Of a stretch of DNA of 37,587 bases, positions 14,492-23,551 are shown piece by piece. Position numbers and translations under genes: made by a program. This DNA comes from Maricaulis sp048270265. GTDB lineage: Bacteria; Pseudomonadota; Alphaproteobacteria; Caulobacterales; Maricaulaceae. Location of the stretch: assembly GCF_048270265.1 (NCBI RefSeq), contig NZ_JBLWTD010000027.1:1-37587 (forward strand), given 5' to 3'. The first letter of the stretch is position 1; each line of letters starts with the position of its first letter. Under the pieces are notes generated by a model. The model was not told the origin of the DNA, made no database searches, and saw nothing but the letters and a program-made list of their open reading frames with translations.

Positions 14492-15867
14492 CCTCCCGCG
14501 TCTCCCTTGCCTTCCGGCTGTTTGCCGGCGCGGCGGCCTGGGCCCTGGCATTGTTGCTGGTCGGCGCCATCGCGCTGAGCACGCTTTACCAGCGTTCGGT
14601 GATCCGCACGCTCGATGATCGTCTGACAAGTATTGTCGGTGCGCTGGTCGCGGCAGCGGAGACGGATGAGAGCGGCGCGGTCGCCCTGGCCCGCCGGCCG
14701 TCGGACCCCGCCTATGGCCGTGTCTTCTCCGGCCGCTACTGGCAGATCGTCGATGCCGGCCAGAGCGGCGAAGACAGCATATTGATCGTCTCGCGCTCCC
14801 TGTGGGATGAAACGCTGGCGGCCTCCCAGGGCTTGCGCAACCGGGCCGAGGCTTCTCCCGGACAGATCGTGACGGGCCGTGCCAAGGGTCCGGCCGGTGA
14901 ACCCCTGCGGGTCGTTGCCCAGGCCGTGTTGTTGCCGGACCGTGAAGACGTCGTGATCATGATGGCGGGCGAGGATCGCCGGCCGGCCGACCGCGATATC
15001 CGCAACTTTGCCATTACTTCAGCTGTCCTGCTGCTCGGCTTTGCTGCCGCGATCGCGGCCGGTGTTTTCTTCCAGGTCCGGATCGGGCTGGCGCCGGTTC
15101 TGCGCATGCGCAACAGCGTCGCCGATGTGCGCGAGGGGCGCAGCGAGCGCGTTGACGGTCAGTTCCCGGTCGAGCTGCAGCCACTTGCCGACGAGCTCAA
15201 CGCCATGCTCGACCATTCGCGCGAGCTGGTCGAGCGCTCGCGCACCCATGTCGGCAATCTGGCCCACGCCCTGAAGACCCCGATCGCTGTCCTGACCAAT
15301 GAGGCCCGCGAGGCCGGTGGCGGTTTCGGTGATCTGGTCAGCCGGCAGACGTCGATCATGGCCGAACAGGTTGATCACCATCTCCGCCGTGCCCGGGCCG
15401 CAGCCCACGCCAAGGCGATTGGCGCCCGCACCGAGGTCGAGCCGACCGTCGGCGATCTCGCCCGTACGCTCAACAAGATCTATGCCCGGCGCGGCGTCGC
15501 CATCGAAACCCGGCTGGAACCTGACCTGTATTTTCGCGGTGAGCGCCAGGATCTCGAGGAAATGGTCGGCAATCTGATGGACAATGCCTGCAAATGGGCC
15601 ACATCCCGGGTCATGGTCTCGGCGCAGCAGGGGGCTGAAAGAAATCTCGAACTCTTGATCGAGGATGATGGCCCGGGTCTTGACGAGGCCGGCTGTGAAG
15701 CGGCGCTGCAACGCGGGGTGCGTCTGGACGAACAGGCGCCGGGATCGGGCCTTGGCCTGGCCATTGTTTCAGACCTCGCAAAGGCTTATGGCGGGGGTGT
15801 TGTATTGTCCAGATCTACACTTGGCGGGTTGTGCGTCCGTCTGACCTTGCCAACCACAGCGCGATAA
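14488..15867 (+). CDS. Sensor histidine kinase, PhoQ-like
   Basis: A 459-residue membrane kinase with a GTG start overlapping the regulator stop by 4 nt. TM1 is at about residues 8-33 and TM2 at about 172-192, with a roughly 140-residue periplasmic sensor between. A HAMP-like segment leads to the phosphoacceptor H260 in LAHALKTPIAVL; this H-x-LKTP variant is characteristic of the PhoQ subgroup. The ATP-binding domain has N in MDNACKWA, DDGPGLDE (G1) and GSGLGLAIV (G2). With its regulator and the PepSY protein it forms one signalling unit, responding presumably to an envelope cue; the ligand is unknown. Confidence 0.94.
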   Translation: MTSRVSLAFRLFAGAAAWALALLLVGAIALSTLYQRSVIRTLDDRLTSIVGALVAAAETDESGAVALARRPSDPAYGRVFSGRYWQIVDAGQSGEDSILIVSRSLWDETLAASQGLRNRAEASPGQIVTGRAKGPAGEPLRVVAQAVLLPDREDVVIMMAGEDRRPADRDIRNFAITSAVLLLGFAAAIAAGVFFQVRIGLAPVLRMRNSVADVREGRSERVDGQFPVELQPLADELNAMLDHSRELVERSRTHVGNLAHALKTPIAVLTNEAREAGGGFGDLVSRQTSIMAEQVDHHLRRARAAAHAKAIGARTEVEPTVGDLARTLNKIYARRGVAIETRLEPDLYFRGERQDLEEMVGNLMDNACKWATSRVMVSAQQGAERNLELLIEDDGPGLDEAGCEAALQRGVRLDEQAPGSGLGLAIVSDLAKAYGGGVVLSRSTLGGLCVRLTLPTTAR

Positions 15868-15927
15868 AGCGGCGTTAACCCTAACTGTTGAATACTCACC
15901 GTCTGTAGTCACGGCCAATATTCACCA

Positions 15928-17286
15928 ATGCCAAAACTTTCGCCGGCACAAAGAGGCAAGCTTGAGGCGCTCTGGCGCAGCATGCCGCCGCACATGCGCG
16001 CCAACCTGCACGGGGCGGCGCAGGCGGGTGCGGCTGAAGATCCGGCGTCACAAACCATGCTGGAGCTGTTTGGCGAGCTCGAGGACAGTCTGAACGAGCC
16101 GGCCGGTGAACTGGCCAAGGCCTATCTGTTTGAACCCTTGCGGGCCCTGACCGCTGAGCGGGACACAGTGCCCCCGTCGAAATTCCGTTTCAGCCCTGAC
16201 GATCTCAGCAAGATGTGGGGCTGGCTTGGCCGCGAACTCGCCGGGGATCTGGTCGAGGAGGCGCGCAAGTGCCGCAAGCCTGCCAGCGATCCGGTCTGGC
16301 ATGAATTTCGCCGCCGTGCAGCCGAGGCTCTGGCGGCGGCCGTCGCGAAGGCGGACCGGGTTCCCAAGGATGTTGTCGCCCTCGACAAGCGATTCGGATC
16401 CGATTGCCGGCCCATGCTCCATGACGCCATCGTCTTGCTGAAATCCAGCGAGTGCCTCGCGCTGGCGATGACCGATATTCCCCCCGTGGTCGACGATTTC
16501 GATTCGGTCTTGTGCGAAACGGTGCGGGAGCGCCACGAGATCCTGATCGAGGAAGCGCCGGAATCGGCCGTCTGGCTGCTCCTGCTGGTCATGGGGCGGC
16601 TGACCTCTCCCTGGCAGATTTTCCGGGTCGTGGAAAAGATCGGCCGGCGCGGCGATGATCTTGTCGTCTCCAAGACGGAGCTGGCGGCGATCGGCGATAC
16701 CGTGCTCGCGGATACCGGCTATTTCGCCGCCAAGCTGAAACATCCACCGGTCGACCTTGCCGAGGCCGAGGCCTATTTCGCTGTGTTCGAGCGTTATGTC
16801 GGCTACTCGACGGGCATGGTGCAGGAATTTGGCATCCGCAAGGATGGGCGCTGGGGACGTTCGCTGTTCGGTCTGCGGGCCGAAGCCTCGAGCAATGTCG
16901 AGAAGGTGATGGAAAAGGTGCCGCTGGCGCTGGATGCCGGCCTGCCGGAGCCGCGCCGCGGCCGTAGCGGGCGCATCATTCCGGCGCAATTGCCGACGAC
17001 CGAGGCCATCAACCGCGCAAGCGGGCTGCTCTATTTCCTGTTCCGGGCCCGCGAACACGCCAATGCGGCAGCCATTGCCAGTGCCCAGAAGCGGATCTAC
17101 GAGCAGGTCGAGACGCGGATGCTCGAAGCGGGGAAGATGCTGGTCGACGTGGTTGCTGGCAGCAATGGCCAGAGCCGTGTCAGCGCCGAGGAGGCGCTCG
17201 CCACGGTGGCTGACCTGCTTGATGCCGCCGGCAGCAATGAAGCCGCGGCCCTGTTGCGCCGCCGCGGTGCCGCCGCCGCGGCATAG
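15928..17286 (+). CDS. Conserved-looking protein of unknown function, 452 residues
   Basis: I do not recognise this protein. It is predominantly helical with no signal peptide or clear transmembrane segment; one hydrophobic patch, ESAVWLLLLVMGRL at about 210-223, looks like a buried helix. Notable parts are MPPHMRANLHGAA near the start, FAVFERYVGYSTGMVQEFGIRKDGRWGR (about 290-318), FRAREHANAAAIASAQKRIYEQVETRMLEAGKMLVD (about 372-407), and a basic Ala/Arg-rich end. Codon use matches its neighbours, which with its length supports a real gene. It stands alone between the PhoPQ-like operon and the DUF938 gene, with a 60 bp upstream gap. No Shine-Dalgarno was seen, so translation may start on a leaderless transcript. 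Confidence 0.85.
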   Translation: MPKLSPAQRGKLEALWRSMPPHMRANLHGAAQAGAAEDPASQTMLELFGELEDSLNEPAGELAKAYLFEPLRALTAERDTVPPSKFRFSPDDLSKMWGWLGRELAGDLVEEARKCRKPASDPVWHEFRRRAAEALAAAVAKADRVPKDVVALDKRFGSDCRPMLHDAIVLLKSSECLALAMTDIPPVVDDFDSVLCETVRERHEILIEEAPESAVWLLLLVMGRLTSPWQIFRVVEKIGRRGDDLVVSKTELAAIGDTVLADTGYFAAKLKHPPVDLAEAEAYFAVFERYVGYSTGMVQEFGIRKDGRWGRSLFGLRAEASSNVEKVMEKVPLALDAGLPEPRRGRSGRIIPAQLPTTEAINRASGLLYFLFRAREHANAAAIASAQKRIYEQVETRMLEAGKMLVDVVAGSNGQSRVSAEEALATVADLLDAAGSNEAAALLRRRGAAAAA

Positions 17287-17343
17287 CGTCCCGACAGGCA
17301 GGCCATGCTTGCCTTCGCGGCCCGCTACCCCTAATTCGCCCCC

Positions 17344-18000
17344 ATGACCGAGACTTCAGACACCGAGATCGCGCTCGAAGCGCGCCAGGCCGAAGCCGCA
17401 CGGCTGTTTTCGCCCAGTGCCGCGCGCAATCGCGATGCGATCGGCGATCTGCTGGCGAGCTTGTTGCCACAGGGCGCGCGGGTGCTGGAGATCGGCTCGG
17501 GCACTGGCGAGCATGCTGTGGCTGTGTGCCAGCGCCGACCCGATATCGACTGGCAGCCCAGCGATCCGGACCCTGCCTCGCGCGCCAGCCAGGATGCCTG
17601 GGCTGCGGAGGCGGCTTCCAATATGCGCCCGGCCATCGACCTCGATCTGACCCGGCCGGGCTGGTCGGACGGGCTGGACGCGTTCGATGCAATTGTCTGC
17701 CTGAATGTGATCCATATTGCGCCCTGGAGCGTTGCCGAGGCGATCGCGGCGGCCAGCCGCAGCCGCGTTGTCACCGGCGGACTGGTCTATCTCTATGGTC
17801 CCTATCTGGAGGGCGAGGCGACGGCGCCCTCGAATCTGGATTTCGACCGCTCGCTGCGATCACGCAACCCGCTGTGGGGCGTACGCGCCCGTACGGATGT
17901 GGAAGCCCTGTTCGCCTCGGCCGGATGGGCGCCGCCGGAACGTTACGAAATGCCGGCCAATAATCTCTCCCTTGTCTTCCGCTACCGGAGCCTTGTCTGA
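17344..18000 (+). CDS. DUF938 family SAM-dependent methyltransferase-like protein
   Basis: A 218-residue class I methyltransferase-like protein of the DUF938 family. The SAM-binding motif I is VLEIGSGTGEHA (about residues 47-58), followed by the family pattern WQPSDPDPASR. FDAIVCLNVIHIAPW is motif IV, and GGLVYLYGPYLEGE, NLDFDRSLRSRNPLWGVR and LVFRYRS are DUF938 signatures. The substrate is unknown. The stop overlaps the start of ccmE by 1 nt (TGATG), so they are co-translated. Confidence 0.9.
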   Translation: MTETSDTEIALEARQAEAARLFSPSAARNRDAIGDLLASLLPQGARVLEIGSGTGEHAVAVCQRRPDIDWQPSDPDPASRASQDAWAAEAASNMRPAIDLDLTRPGWSDGLDAFDAIVCLNVIHIAPWSVAEAIAAASRSRVVTGGLVYLYGPYLEGEATAPSNLDFDRSLRSRNPLWGVRARTDVEALFASAGWAPPERYEMPANNLSLVFRYRSLV

Positions 18001-18485
18001 TGCGCCACCGCAATCGCCGCCTGGCCACGATCGCCCTTGCCGCCCTCGTTCTGGTGGCTGCCGTCTCGCTGGGCCTGTTCGCGATGCGCGATGCAGTCGT
18101 GTTCTTCTACAGCCCGAGCGAGATCGCTGCCGAGCCTCCGCTGGCCGGTGAGCGCGTGCGGGTAGGTGGCCTGGTGCTGGAGGATTCCATCGAGGGCCCC
18201 GCTACCGGTGATGGCGTGGTCTTTGTCATTACCGACCGGGTCGAGAATGTGACGGCAGCCTATGTCGGCATCCTGCCCGACCTGTTCCGCGAGGGGCAGG
18301 GCGTGATCGCTGAAGGGCGGTTCCGCGATGATGGTGTCTTCCAGGCGGAAACCGTGCTGGCCAAGCATGACGAGCGCTATATGCCGCCGGAGGTCGCCGA
18401 GGCGCTGCGCGATGCCGGGCTTTGGGAAGGCGATGAGGATGGCGCGTCCTCCGATCAAGCAGACGTGACCGCGCCGTCTCAGTAA
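18000..18485 (+). CDS. ccmE: Cytochrome c maturation heme chaperone CcmE
   Basis: A 161-residue heme chaperone of the system I cytochrome c maturation pathway. One N-terminal signal anchor (residues 8-29) is followed by a periplasmic OB-fold domain (FFYSPSEI, RVRVGGLVLEDSI, VFVITDRVENV, GVIAEGRF). The heme-attachment histidine H123 and nearby Y127 are in AKHDERYMPPEV, the family signature. It would receive heme at the CcmC/CcmD complex and hand it to CcmF/CcmH. None of the other ccm genes is nearby; it is coupled instead to the DUF938 gene. Confidence 0.97.
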   Translation: MRHRNRRLATIALAALVLVAAVSLGLFAMRDAVVFFYSPSEIAAEPPLAGERVRVGGLVLEDSIEGPATGDGVVFVITDRVENVTAAYVGILPDLFREGQGVIAEGRFRDDGVFQAETVLAKHDERYMPPEVAEALRDAGLWEGDEDGASSDQADVTAPSQ

Positions 18486-18543
18486 CAGGATTGGCGTTCT
18501 CGGCGACGGCCCCTATCTCTGTTGCGGCAACAGGGAGATTTTC

Positions 18544-19764
18544 ATGGCCAGATCCGAACGCGTCGAATTTTCAGGAGCCTTGGGCGAGACGCTCGCCGCG
18601 CGGCTGGAGCTGCCCGACGGGACACCGCGCGCCTTCGCGCTGTTCGCCCACTGCTTCTCCTGTTCCAAGGATATCCACGCCGCCAGCCGGATCTCGCGGC
18701 ATCTGGCCCGGGCCGGGTTTGCCGTGCTGCGTTTCGACTTTACCGGGCTGGGCCAGTCCGAGGGCGATTTCGCCAATACCAATTTCTCCTCCAATATCCA
18801 GGACCTGGTGAAGGCCGGCGAGTTTCTCGCCGCGAACTACCAGGCGCCGGCCCTGATGGTCGGTCACAGCCTGGGCGGGGCCGCCGTGATCGCGGCGGCG
18901 GCGCAATTGCCGTCGGTGCGTGCCATCGCCACCCTGGGCGCTCCGGCCGACGCCTCGCATGTCCGCCACGCTTTCCATCCCGACATTGCCGAGATCGAGG
19001 CCAAGGGCGAGGCCGAGGTGATGCTCGGCGGGCGCCCGTTCTGCATTCGCAAGCAGTTCCTCGAAGATATCGAGGGGCATTCGCTCGAGGATGCGGTCTC
19101 GGCACTCAAGCCCGCCCTGCTGATTGCCCATTCGCCGATCGACAATACCGTCGGCGTGGAGAATGCGACGCGTCTGTTCAAGGCGGCACGGCATTCGCGC
19201 AGCTATCTCGATCTCGACGGTGCCGACCATCTGCTCAGCGACCCGGCCGACGCGATCCACGCCGCCGATGTGATTGCCGCCTGGGCATTGCGCTATATCG
19301 GCGAGGACGTCCGCCCCGCCGTGCCGGGACCGGACAGAAAGGGCGGGGTCGTGGTGCGCGAGACCGGCGAGGGGGCCTATGCCAATCATGTCGTCGCCGG
19401 GCATCACCTCATGCGCGCTGACGAGCCGGCTGATCTCGGTGGCGGCGATACCGGCCCGGCGCCCTATGATTTCCTCAACGCGGCCCTGGGCAGCTGTACC
19501 TCGATCACGCTGCGCATGTATGCGGCGCGCAAATCCCTGCCGCTGGACCGGGTGACGGTCACGGTGCGCCATTCCAAGGGCGAGGCCGAGGGGCATGAGG
19601 GCAAGATCGACATTTTCGAGCGCGCCATCCGGTTCGAGGGTGATCTCGATACGGCGCAGCGCCAGCGTCTGCTGGAGATTGCCGACAAATGCCCGGTGCA
19701 CCGCACCCTGCACGGCCCGGTTCAGGTGCAGACGCACGAGGTCGGTAGCCCGTTTGAAACATGA
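18544..19764 (+). CDS. Bifunctional alpha/beta hydrolase - OsmC family protein
   Basis: A 406-residue fusion. Residues 1-250 form an alpha/beta hydrolase with nucleophile S109 in GHSLGG, an oxyanion region FAHCFSCSKDI and a catalytic-type histidine in GADHLL (H229). Residues 265-400 form an OsmC/Ohr-like domain with the two redox cysteines C318 (LGSCTS) and C383 (DKCPVHRTL). Such fusions are known in proteobacteria and are thought to act on peroxides or thioesters, but the substrate is not established. The start has GGGAG about 10 nt upstream. It follows ccmE by 58 bp on the same strand. Confidence 0.95.
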   Translation: MARSERVEFSGALGETLAARLELPDGTPRAFALFAHCFSCSKDIHAASRISRHLARAGFAVLRFDFTGLGQSEGDFANTNFSSNIQDLVKAGEFLAANYQAPALMVGHSLGGAAVIAAAAQLPSVRAIATLGAPADASHVRHAFHPDIAEIEAKGEAEVMLGGRPFCIRKQFLEDIEGHSLEDAVSALKPALLIAHSPIDNTVGVENATRLFKAARHSRSYLDLDGADHLLSDPADAIHAADVIAAWALRYIGEDVRPAVPGPDRKGGVVVRETGEGAYANHVVAGHHLMRADEPADLGGGDTGPAPYDFLNAALGSCTSITLRMYAARKSLPLDRVTVTVRHSKGEAEGHEGKIDIFERAIRFEGDLDTAQRQRLLEIADKCPVHRTLHGPVQVQTHEVGSPFET

Positions 19765-19779
19765 CGGGTAAATTACCGC

Positions 19780-19800
19780 TTGTAATGTTATTGTAATGTT
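19780..19800 (+). promoter_or_regulatory. Tandem TTGTAATGTT repeat upstream of the Do-type protease operon
   Basis: TTGTAATGTT occurs at 19780-19789 and again at 19791-19800, an exact 10 nt repeat with an 11 bp period. The period places both half-sites on one DNA face, as for dimeric OmpR-family regulators; GTAAT-N6-GTAAT resembles CpxR boxes (GTAAA half-sites). It lies about 73 bp before the protease start. The operon itself encodes an OmpR-family regulator, the natural candidate to bind. A possible -10 is TAATCT at 19832-19837. Confidence 0.55.
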
Positions 19801-19872
19801 CGGGACACGCAGCCGTCAGCTTGCCCCTGCCTAATCTGCCCCCGGCTCGAACAAGAAAGGTCTTTCTGAATC

Positions 19873-21381
19873 ATGATGTCAGTTTCCAAAATCCGCCGCC
19901 TTGGCGGGGTCTCCGTTCTGGTCCTTGCCGCGCTTGCTGCCGGCTCCCTGCTTGATCAGGCCGTGGCCCCTGCGCATGCGATGCAGCAGATTTCCCGCCC
20001 CGATTTCACCTCGGCCATCCCGGCCGGCGCGCCGATGTCCTTTGCCGACCTGATCGAGCATGTCAGCCCCGCCGTGGTGACGATCCAGGCCAGCTCCGTG
20101 CCCGACCCGGCCACGGGCAGCGCCGATCTCGAAAACGTACCGCCGCAAATGCGTGAATGGCTCGAGCGCCAGTTTGGCGGCCGCGCGCTGCCGCAGACGG
20201 CCCAGCCGCGCCAGTCGCTCGGTTCCGGCTTCTTCATTTCGGCCGATGGCTATCTGGTCACCAATAATCACGTCGTCGAAGGTGCGACCGAGATCACCAT
20301 CGGCACGGCGGGTGGCGACACCTATCCGGCCCGCGTGATCGGCCTCGACCCGCAGACCGATCTGGCCCTGCTCAAGGTCGATGAAGACATCGATTTCCCC
20401 TTCGTGACCCTCGAGGACCAGCCGCATTACCGCGTCGGTGACTGGGTCGTCGCGGTCGGCAATCCCTTCGGGCTTGGCGGTACCGCCACGGCCGGGATCA
20501 TCTCGGCCACCGGCCGCGAGATCGGCAATTCGAACTATAATGATTTTCTGCAGATCGACGCCCCGATCAATCGCGGCAATTCCGGCGGCCCGACCTTCAG
20601 CCTCGACGGCAAGGTGGTCGGCGTGAACTCGCAGATCTTTTCGCCAACCGGTGGCAGTGTCGGCATCGGCTTCGCGATTCCGTCCGATGTTGCGGCGCGC
20701 GTCGTCACGGCCCTGCGCGAGAACGGCCACGTGTCCCGTGGCTGGCTCGGGGTTGGCATCCAGAACGTTACCGAGGACATCGCCAATGCGATGGGGCTGG
20801 AAGAGAGCACCGGTGCAATCATCAGCTCCGTGGTCGCCGGCGGCCCGGCCGACCAGGCCGGCTTCGAGCGCGAGGATGTGGTGCTGGCGGTCAATGACCA
20901 GAGCGTCGAGAGTTCCCGTGACCTGACCCGCCGCATCGGCGAGTTCTCCTCCGGCACCGATGTCCGTTTCCGCATCCTGCGGGACGGCCGCGAGCGCACG
21001 TTGCGCGTCGAGCTGGGTGAACGCCCTGATGACAGCACGCTCAATCAGCTGCCAAGCCGGGAAGAGGCGGAAGCCACGGTCGATATTTTCGGCATGAGCC
21101 TGTCTGCGCTCTCCGATGAGGTCCGCGATGCCCGCGGCCTTCCGGCCGGAACGGTCGGCCTGGTGATCGAGACCCTCGAACCTGCCGGTGAGGCAGCCCG
21201 CAAGGGTCTGTCGCGCGGCGATATCATTCTCGAAGCGGGCGGTCGCGCGGTCGGATCGACCGAGGCCCTGCGTGATGCCGTCAATGCGGCCCGCGCGGGC
21301 AATCGCAGCGCGATTCTACTGCTCGTCGAGACCCAGGCCGGTCAGCGCTATATCGCGCTCCAGCTTGGCGAAGACGAATAA
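19873..21381 (+). CDS. Do-family periplasmic serine protease (DegP/DegQ/MucD type)
   Basis: A 502-residue HtrA-type protease. A signal peptide (residues 1-36, cleavage near AHA-MQQ) exports it. The trypsin-like domain has H133 in TNNHVVEGA, D163 in DPQTDLALLKV and S237 in NRGNSGGP. Two PDZ domains follow (about 280-375: RGWLGVGIQNVTEDIA; and 395-495: GLVIETLEPAGEAARKGLSRGDIIL). It degrades or refolds damaged envelope proteins. AAAGG lies upstream of the ATG. It heads an operon with a regulator and kinase, so protease level is likely linked to envelope stress through the tandem repeat at 19780-19800. Confidence 0.96.
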   Translation: MMSVSKIRRLGGVSVLVLAALAAGSLLDQAVAPAHAMQQISRPDFTSAIPAGAPMSFADLIEHVSPAVVTIQASSVPDPATGSADLENVPPQMREWLERQFGGRALPQTAQPRQSLGSGFFISADGYLVTNNHVVEGATEITIGTAGGDTYPARVIGLDPQTDLALLKVDEDIDFPFVTLEDQPHYRVGDWVVAVGNPFGLGGTATAGIISATGREIGNSNYNDFLQIDAPINRGNSGGPTFSLDGKVVGVNSQIFSPTGGSVGIGFAIPSDVAARVVTALRENGHVSRGWLGVGIQNVTEDIANAMGLEESTGAIISSVVAGGPADQAGFEREDVVLAVNDQSVESSRDLTRRIGEFSSGTDVRFRILRDGRERTLRVELGERPDDSTLNQLPSREEAEATVDIFGMSLSALSDEVRDARGLPAGTVGLVIETLEPAGEAARKGLSRGDIILEAGGRAVGSTEALRDAVNAARAGNRSAILLLVETQAGQRYIALQLGEDE

Positions 21382-21397
21382 CCGGAAGGACATGTCC

Positions 21398-22069
21398 ATG
21401 CGTATCCTGATTGTCGAAGATGACCGCGAAGCGGCGAACTATATTCGCAAGGGTCTGCGCGAATCCGGCCATGTCGCCGACCACGCACCCGACGGGGAAG
21501 AGGGGCTGGAGATGGCCCGCGCCGCCGAATACGACGTGCTCGTCGTCGACCGGATGATGCCGCGCATGGATGGTCTGACCATGGTGGCGGCGTTGCGGGC
21601 CGATAATATCCGCACGCCGGTACTGATCCTTTCGGCCCTCGGCGAGGTCGATGACCGCGTCGAGGGACTGAAGGCCGGCGGTGATGACTATCTCGTCAAA
21701 CCCTACGCCTTCGCCGAATTGCTCGCCCGCGTCGAGGCCCTGGCCCGGCGCCGTGACCCCGATGCCGTCAAGACGCGGCTCGTGGTCGGCGATCTGGAGA
21801 TGGATCTGCTTGCCCGCAAGGTCGTGCGCGGCGAGGAGGAAATCCTGCTGCAGCCGCGCGAATTCCGCCTGCTGGAATTCCTGATGAAACATTCCGGCCA
21901 GGTGGTGACACGGACCATGTTGCTCGAGAAGGTGTGGGATTATCACTTCGACCCCCAGACCAATGTGATCGATGTCCATATCTCGCGCCTGCGCTCCAAG
22001 ATCGACAAGCCGTTCCCGCGGGCATTGCTGCACACGGTGCGCGGAGCCGGCTACCGCCTGCAGGCCTGA
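21398..22069 (+). CDS. OmpR-family response regulator downstream of the Do protease
   Basis: A 223-residue regulator with a receiver domain (acidic VEDDRE, D51 in VLVVDRMMPRMDG, S in LILSALG, K in YLVKPYAF) and a winged-helix output domain (about 125-220; ILLQPREFRLLEFLMKH, NVIDVHISRLRSKID, HTVRGAGYRL). It is of the CusR/CzcR-like subgroup. ATG 21398 was chosen because GGAAGGA ends about 7 nt upstream; an in-frame ATG at 21392 is too close to that site. It starts 16 bp after the protease stop and is followed by its kinase. Confidence 0.95.
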   Translation: MRILIVEDDREAANYIRKGLRESGHVADHAPDGEEGLEMARAAEYDVLVVDRMMPRMDGLTMVAALRADNIRTPVLILSALGEVDDRVEGLKAGGDDYLVKPYAFAELLARVEALARRRDPDAVKTRLVVGDLEMDLLARKVVRGEEEILLQPREFRLLEFLMKHSGQVVTRTMLLEKVWDYHFDPQTNVIDVHISRLRSKIDKPFPRALLHTVRGAGYRLQA

Positions 22070-22075
22070 CCGGTC

Positions 22076-23512
22076 GTGAGAAATCGCGGCGCCGCCTTTC
22101 TGAGAACGACGGCCTTCCGGCAAACCCTCCTGTCGGCGGGCCTGTTCGCTCTCTCCAGCTTTGTCATCCTCGCTTTCGTCTATGTGGCGTCGGCGGGGAT
22201 GATGATGCGTCGGGCCGATGAATCGATCCAGGAAGAGGTGGCCGTCCTTGAGGCCCGCTTCCAGGTCGGCGGCATCCGCGACATCAATCGCTATATCCTG
22301 CAACGCACCGTCGGCGGCGGTGCCGATTATCTCTACCTGCTGGTCCACCCCTCGGGACGGGCCCTGTCGGGCAATCTGTCCGGCCTGCCGGACGTGCAGC
22401 CCGATGATGAGGGGCGTGTGCGCTTCACCTACCGGCGGCCGCCCGCCGGCGGTACGGAAGAGACCGACAAGGATGACCGCGCCGGCCGCGGCCAGATCCT
22501 CGAACTGCCCAGCGGCTACCGCCTGTTTGTCGGCCTCGATGTCGATGACGAGAACCGCCTGGTCGGGCGGATGCTCAACACCATCCTGGCCGCCTCGGCC
22601 TTGGCGCTGGCGCTGGGTGTGGCGGCCGGCATTTTCGTCAGCCGCCGTTTTGTCCGCCGGCTGGATGGGATCAATGCCGTGGCGCGCAGCGTCAAGGCCG
22701 GCGATCTCAAGCGCCGGGCACCGCGCAATTTCACCGGCGACGAGCTCGACGAATTGTCCGAGAATTTCAATGCCATGCTCGACCGGGTCGAGGCGCTGAT
22801 GCATCGCATGCGCCATACCGGCGACAGCATCGCCCATGACCTCCGCACCCCGCTGACGCGCATGCGAAACCGGCTCGACGAGGCCCTGCGCGAGGACGGT
22901 GATATCGAGGCACGCGAACAGGCGCTCGAGCGAGCCGTCGCCGACACCGATGAATTGCTCGGGATTTTCAACGCCATTCTCAGCCTGTCGCGGCTGGAGG
23001 CCGGCGAGAGCCGCAGCGCCATGGTGCGTCTCGACCCCGCCGATATCGCCACCGATCTGGCCGAGCTCTACCAGCCGGTCTGTGAGGATGAAGGCCTGTC
23101 CTTCGACGCCGAGGTGCAGCAGGGCCTCACCATGCTCGGCGATCGCGGACTGTTGTCGCAGGCACTGGCCAATCTGCTCGACAATGCGGTGAAATACACC
23201 CCGTCCGGCGGCGCCGTGGCCCTGCGCCTGCGTCAGACGGCAGACGGCATGATCGAGTTCTCCGTCACCGACACCGGTCCCGGCGTGCCCGAAGCCGACC
23301 GTGAGCGCGTGGTGCAGCGTTTCGTGCGGCTCGACAATTCACGCACCCTGCCCGGATCGGGGCTTGGCCTGTCCCTGGTGCAGGCGATCAGCGATATCCA
23401 TAACGGGATATTCCGCATCGAAGAGGGGCCGGGCGTTGTCGAGGGTGAGCACGGGCCGGGCCTGCGTGCATCGCTCAGCTTCCCCGTGGCGGCCAAAGAG
23501 AACAAGCCCTAG
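22076..23512 (+). CDS. Sensor histidine kinase of the Do-protease operon
   Basis: A 478-residue membrane kinase with a GTG start 6 bp after the regulator stop. TM1 is at about residues 16-41, a periplasmic sensor of about 125 residues follows, and TM2 is near 165-187. HAMP leads to the phosphoacceptor H254 in SIAHDLRTPLTRM. The ATPase domain has N in ANLLDNAVKYTP, DTGPGVPEAD (G1) and GSGLGLSLV (G2). Protease, regulator and kinase in one operon resembles the CpxRA-DegP logic, although the proteins are not simple CpxRA orthologues by motif. glnE follows after about 40 bp and may share the transcript. Confidence 0.95.
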   Translation: MRNRGAAFLRTTAFRQTLLSAGLFALSSFVILAFVYVASAGMMMRRADESIQEEVAVLEARFQVGGIRDINRYILQRTVGGGADYLYLLVHPSGRALSGNLSGLPDVQPDDEGRVRFTYRRPPAGGTEETDKDDRAGRGQILELPSGYRLFVGLDVDDENRLVGRMLNTILAASALALALGVAAGIFVSRRFVRRLDGINAVARSVKAGDLKRRAPRNFTGDELDELSENFNAMLDRVEALMHRMRHTGDSIAHDLRTPLTRMRNRLDEALREDGDIEAREQALERAVADTDELLGIFNAILSLSRLEAGESRSAMVRLDPADIATDLAELYQPVCEDEGLSFDAEVQQGLTMLGDRGLLSQALANLLDNAVKYTPSGGAVALRLRQTADGMIEFSVTDTGPGVPEADRERVVQRFVRLDNSRTLPGSGLGLSLVQAISDIHNGIFRIEEGPGVVEGEHGPGLRASLSFPVAAKENKP

Positions 23513-23551
23513 GGGCTTTCCCCGCCCGTGCAATCACGCCAGTTTGAGCCC

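Noticed and set aside
15874..15892. TTAACCCTAAC near the 452-residue gene as a CtrA site
   Set aside because: The second half-site is missing at the right spacing (no TTAAC after N7).
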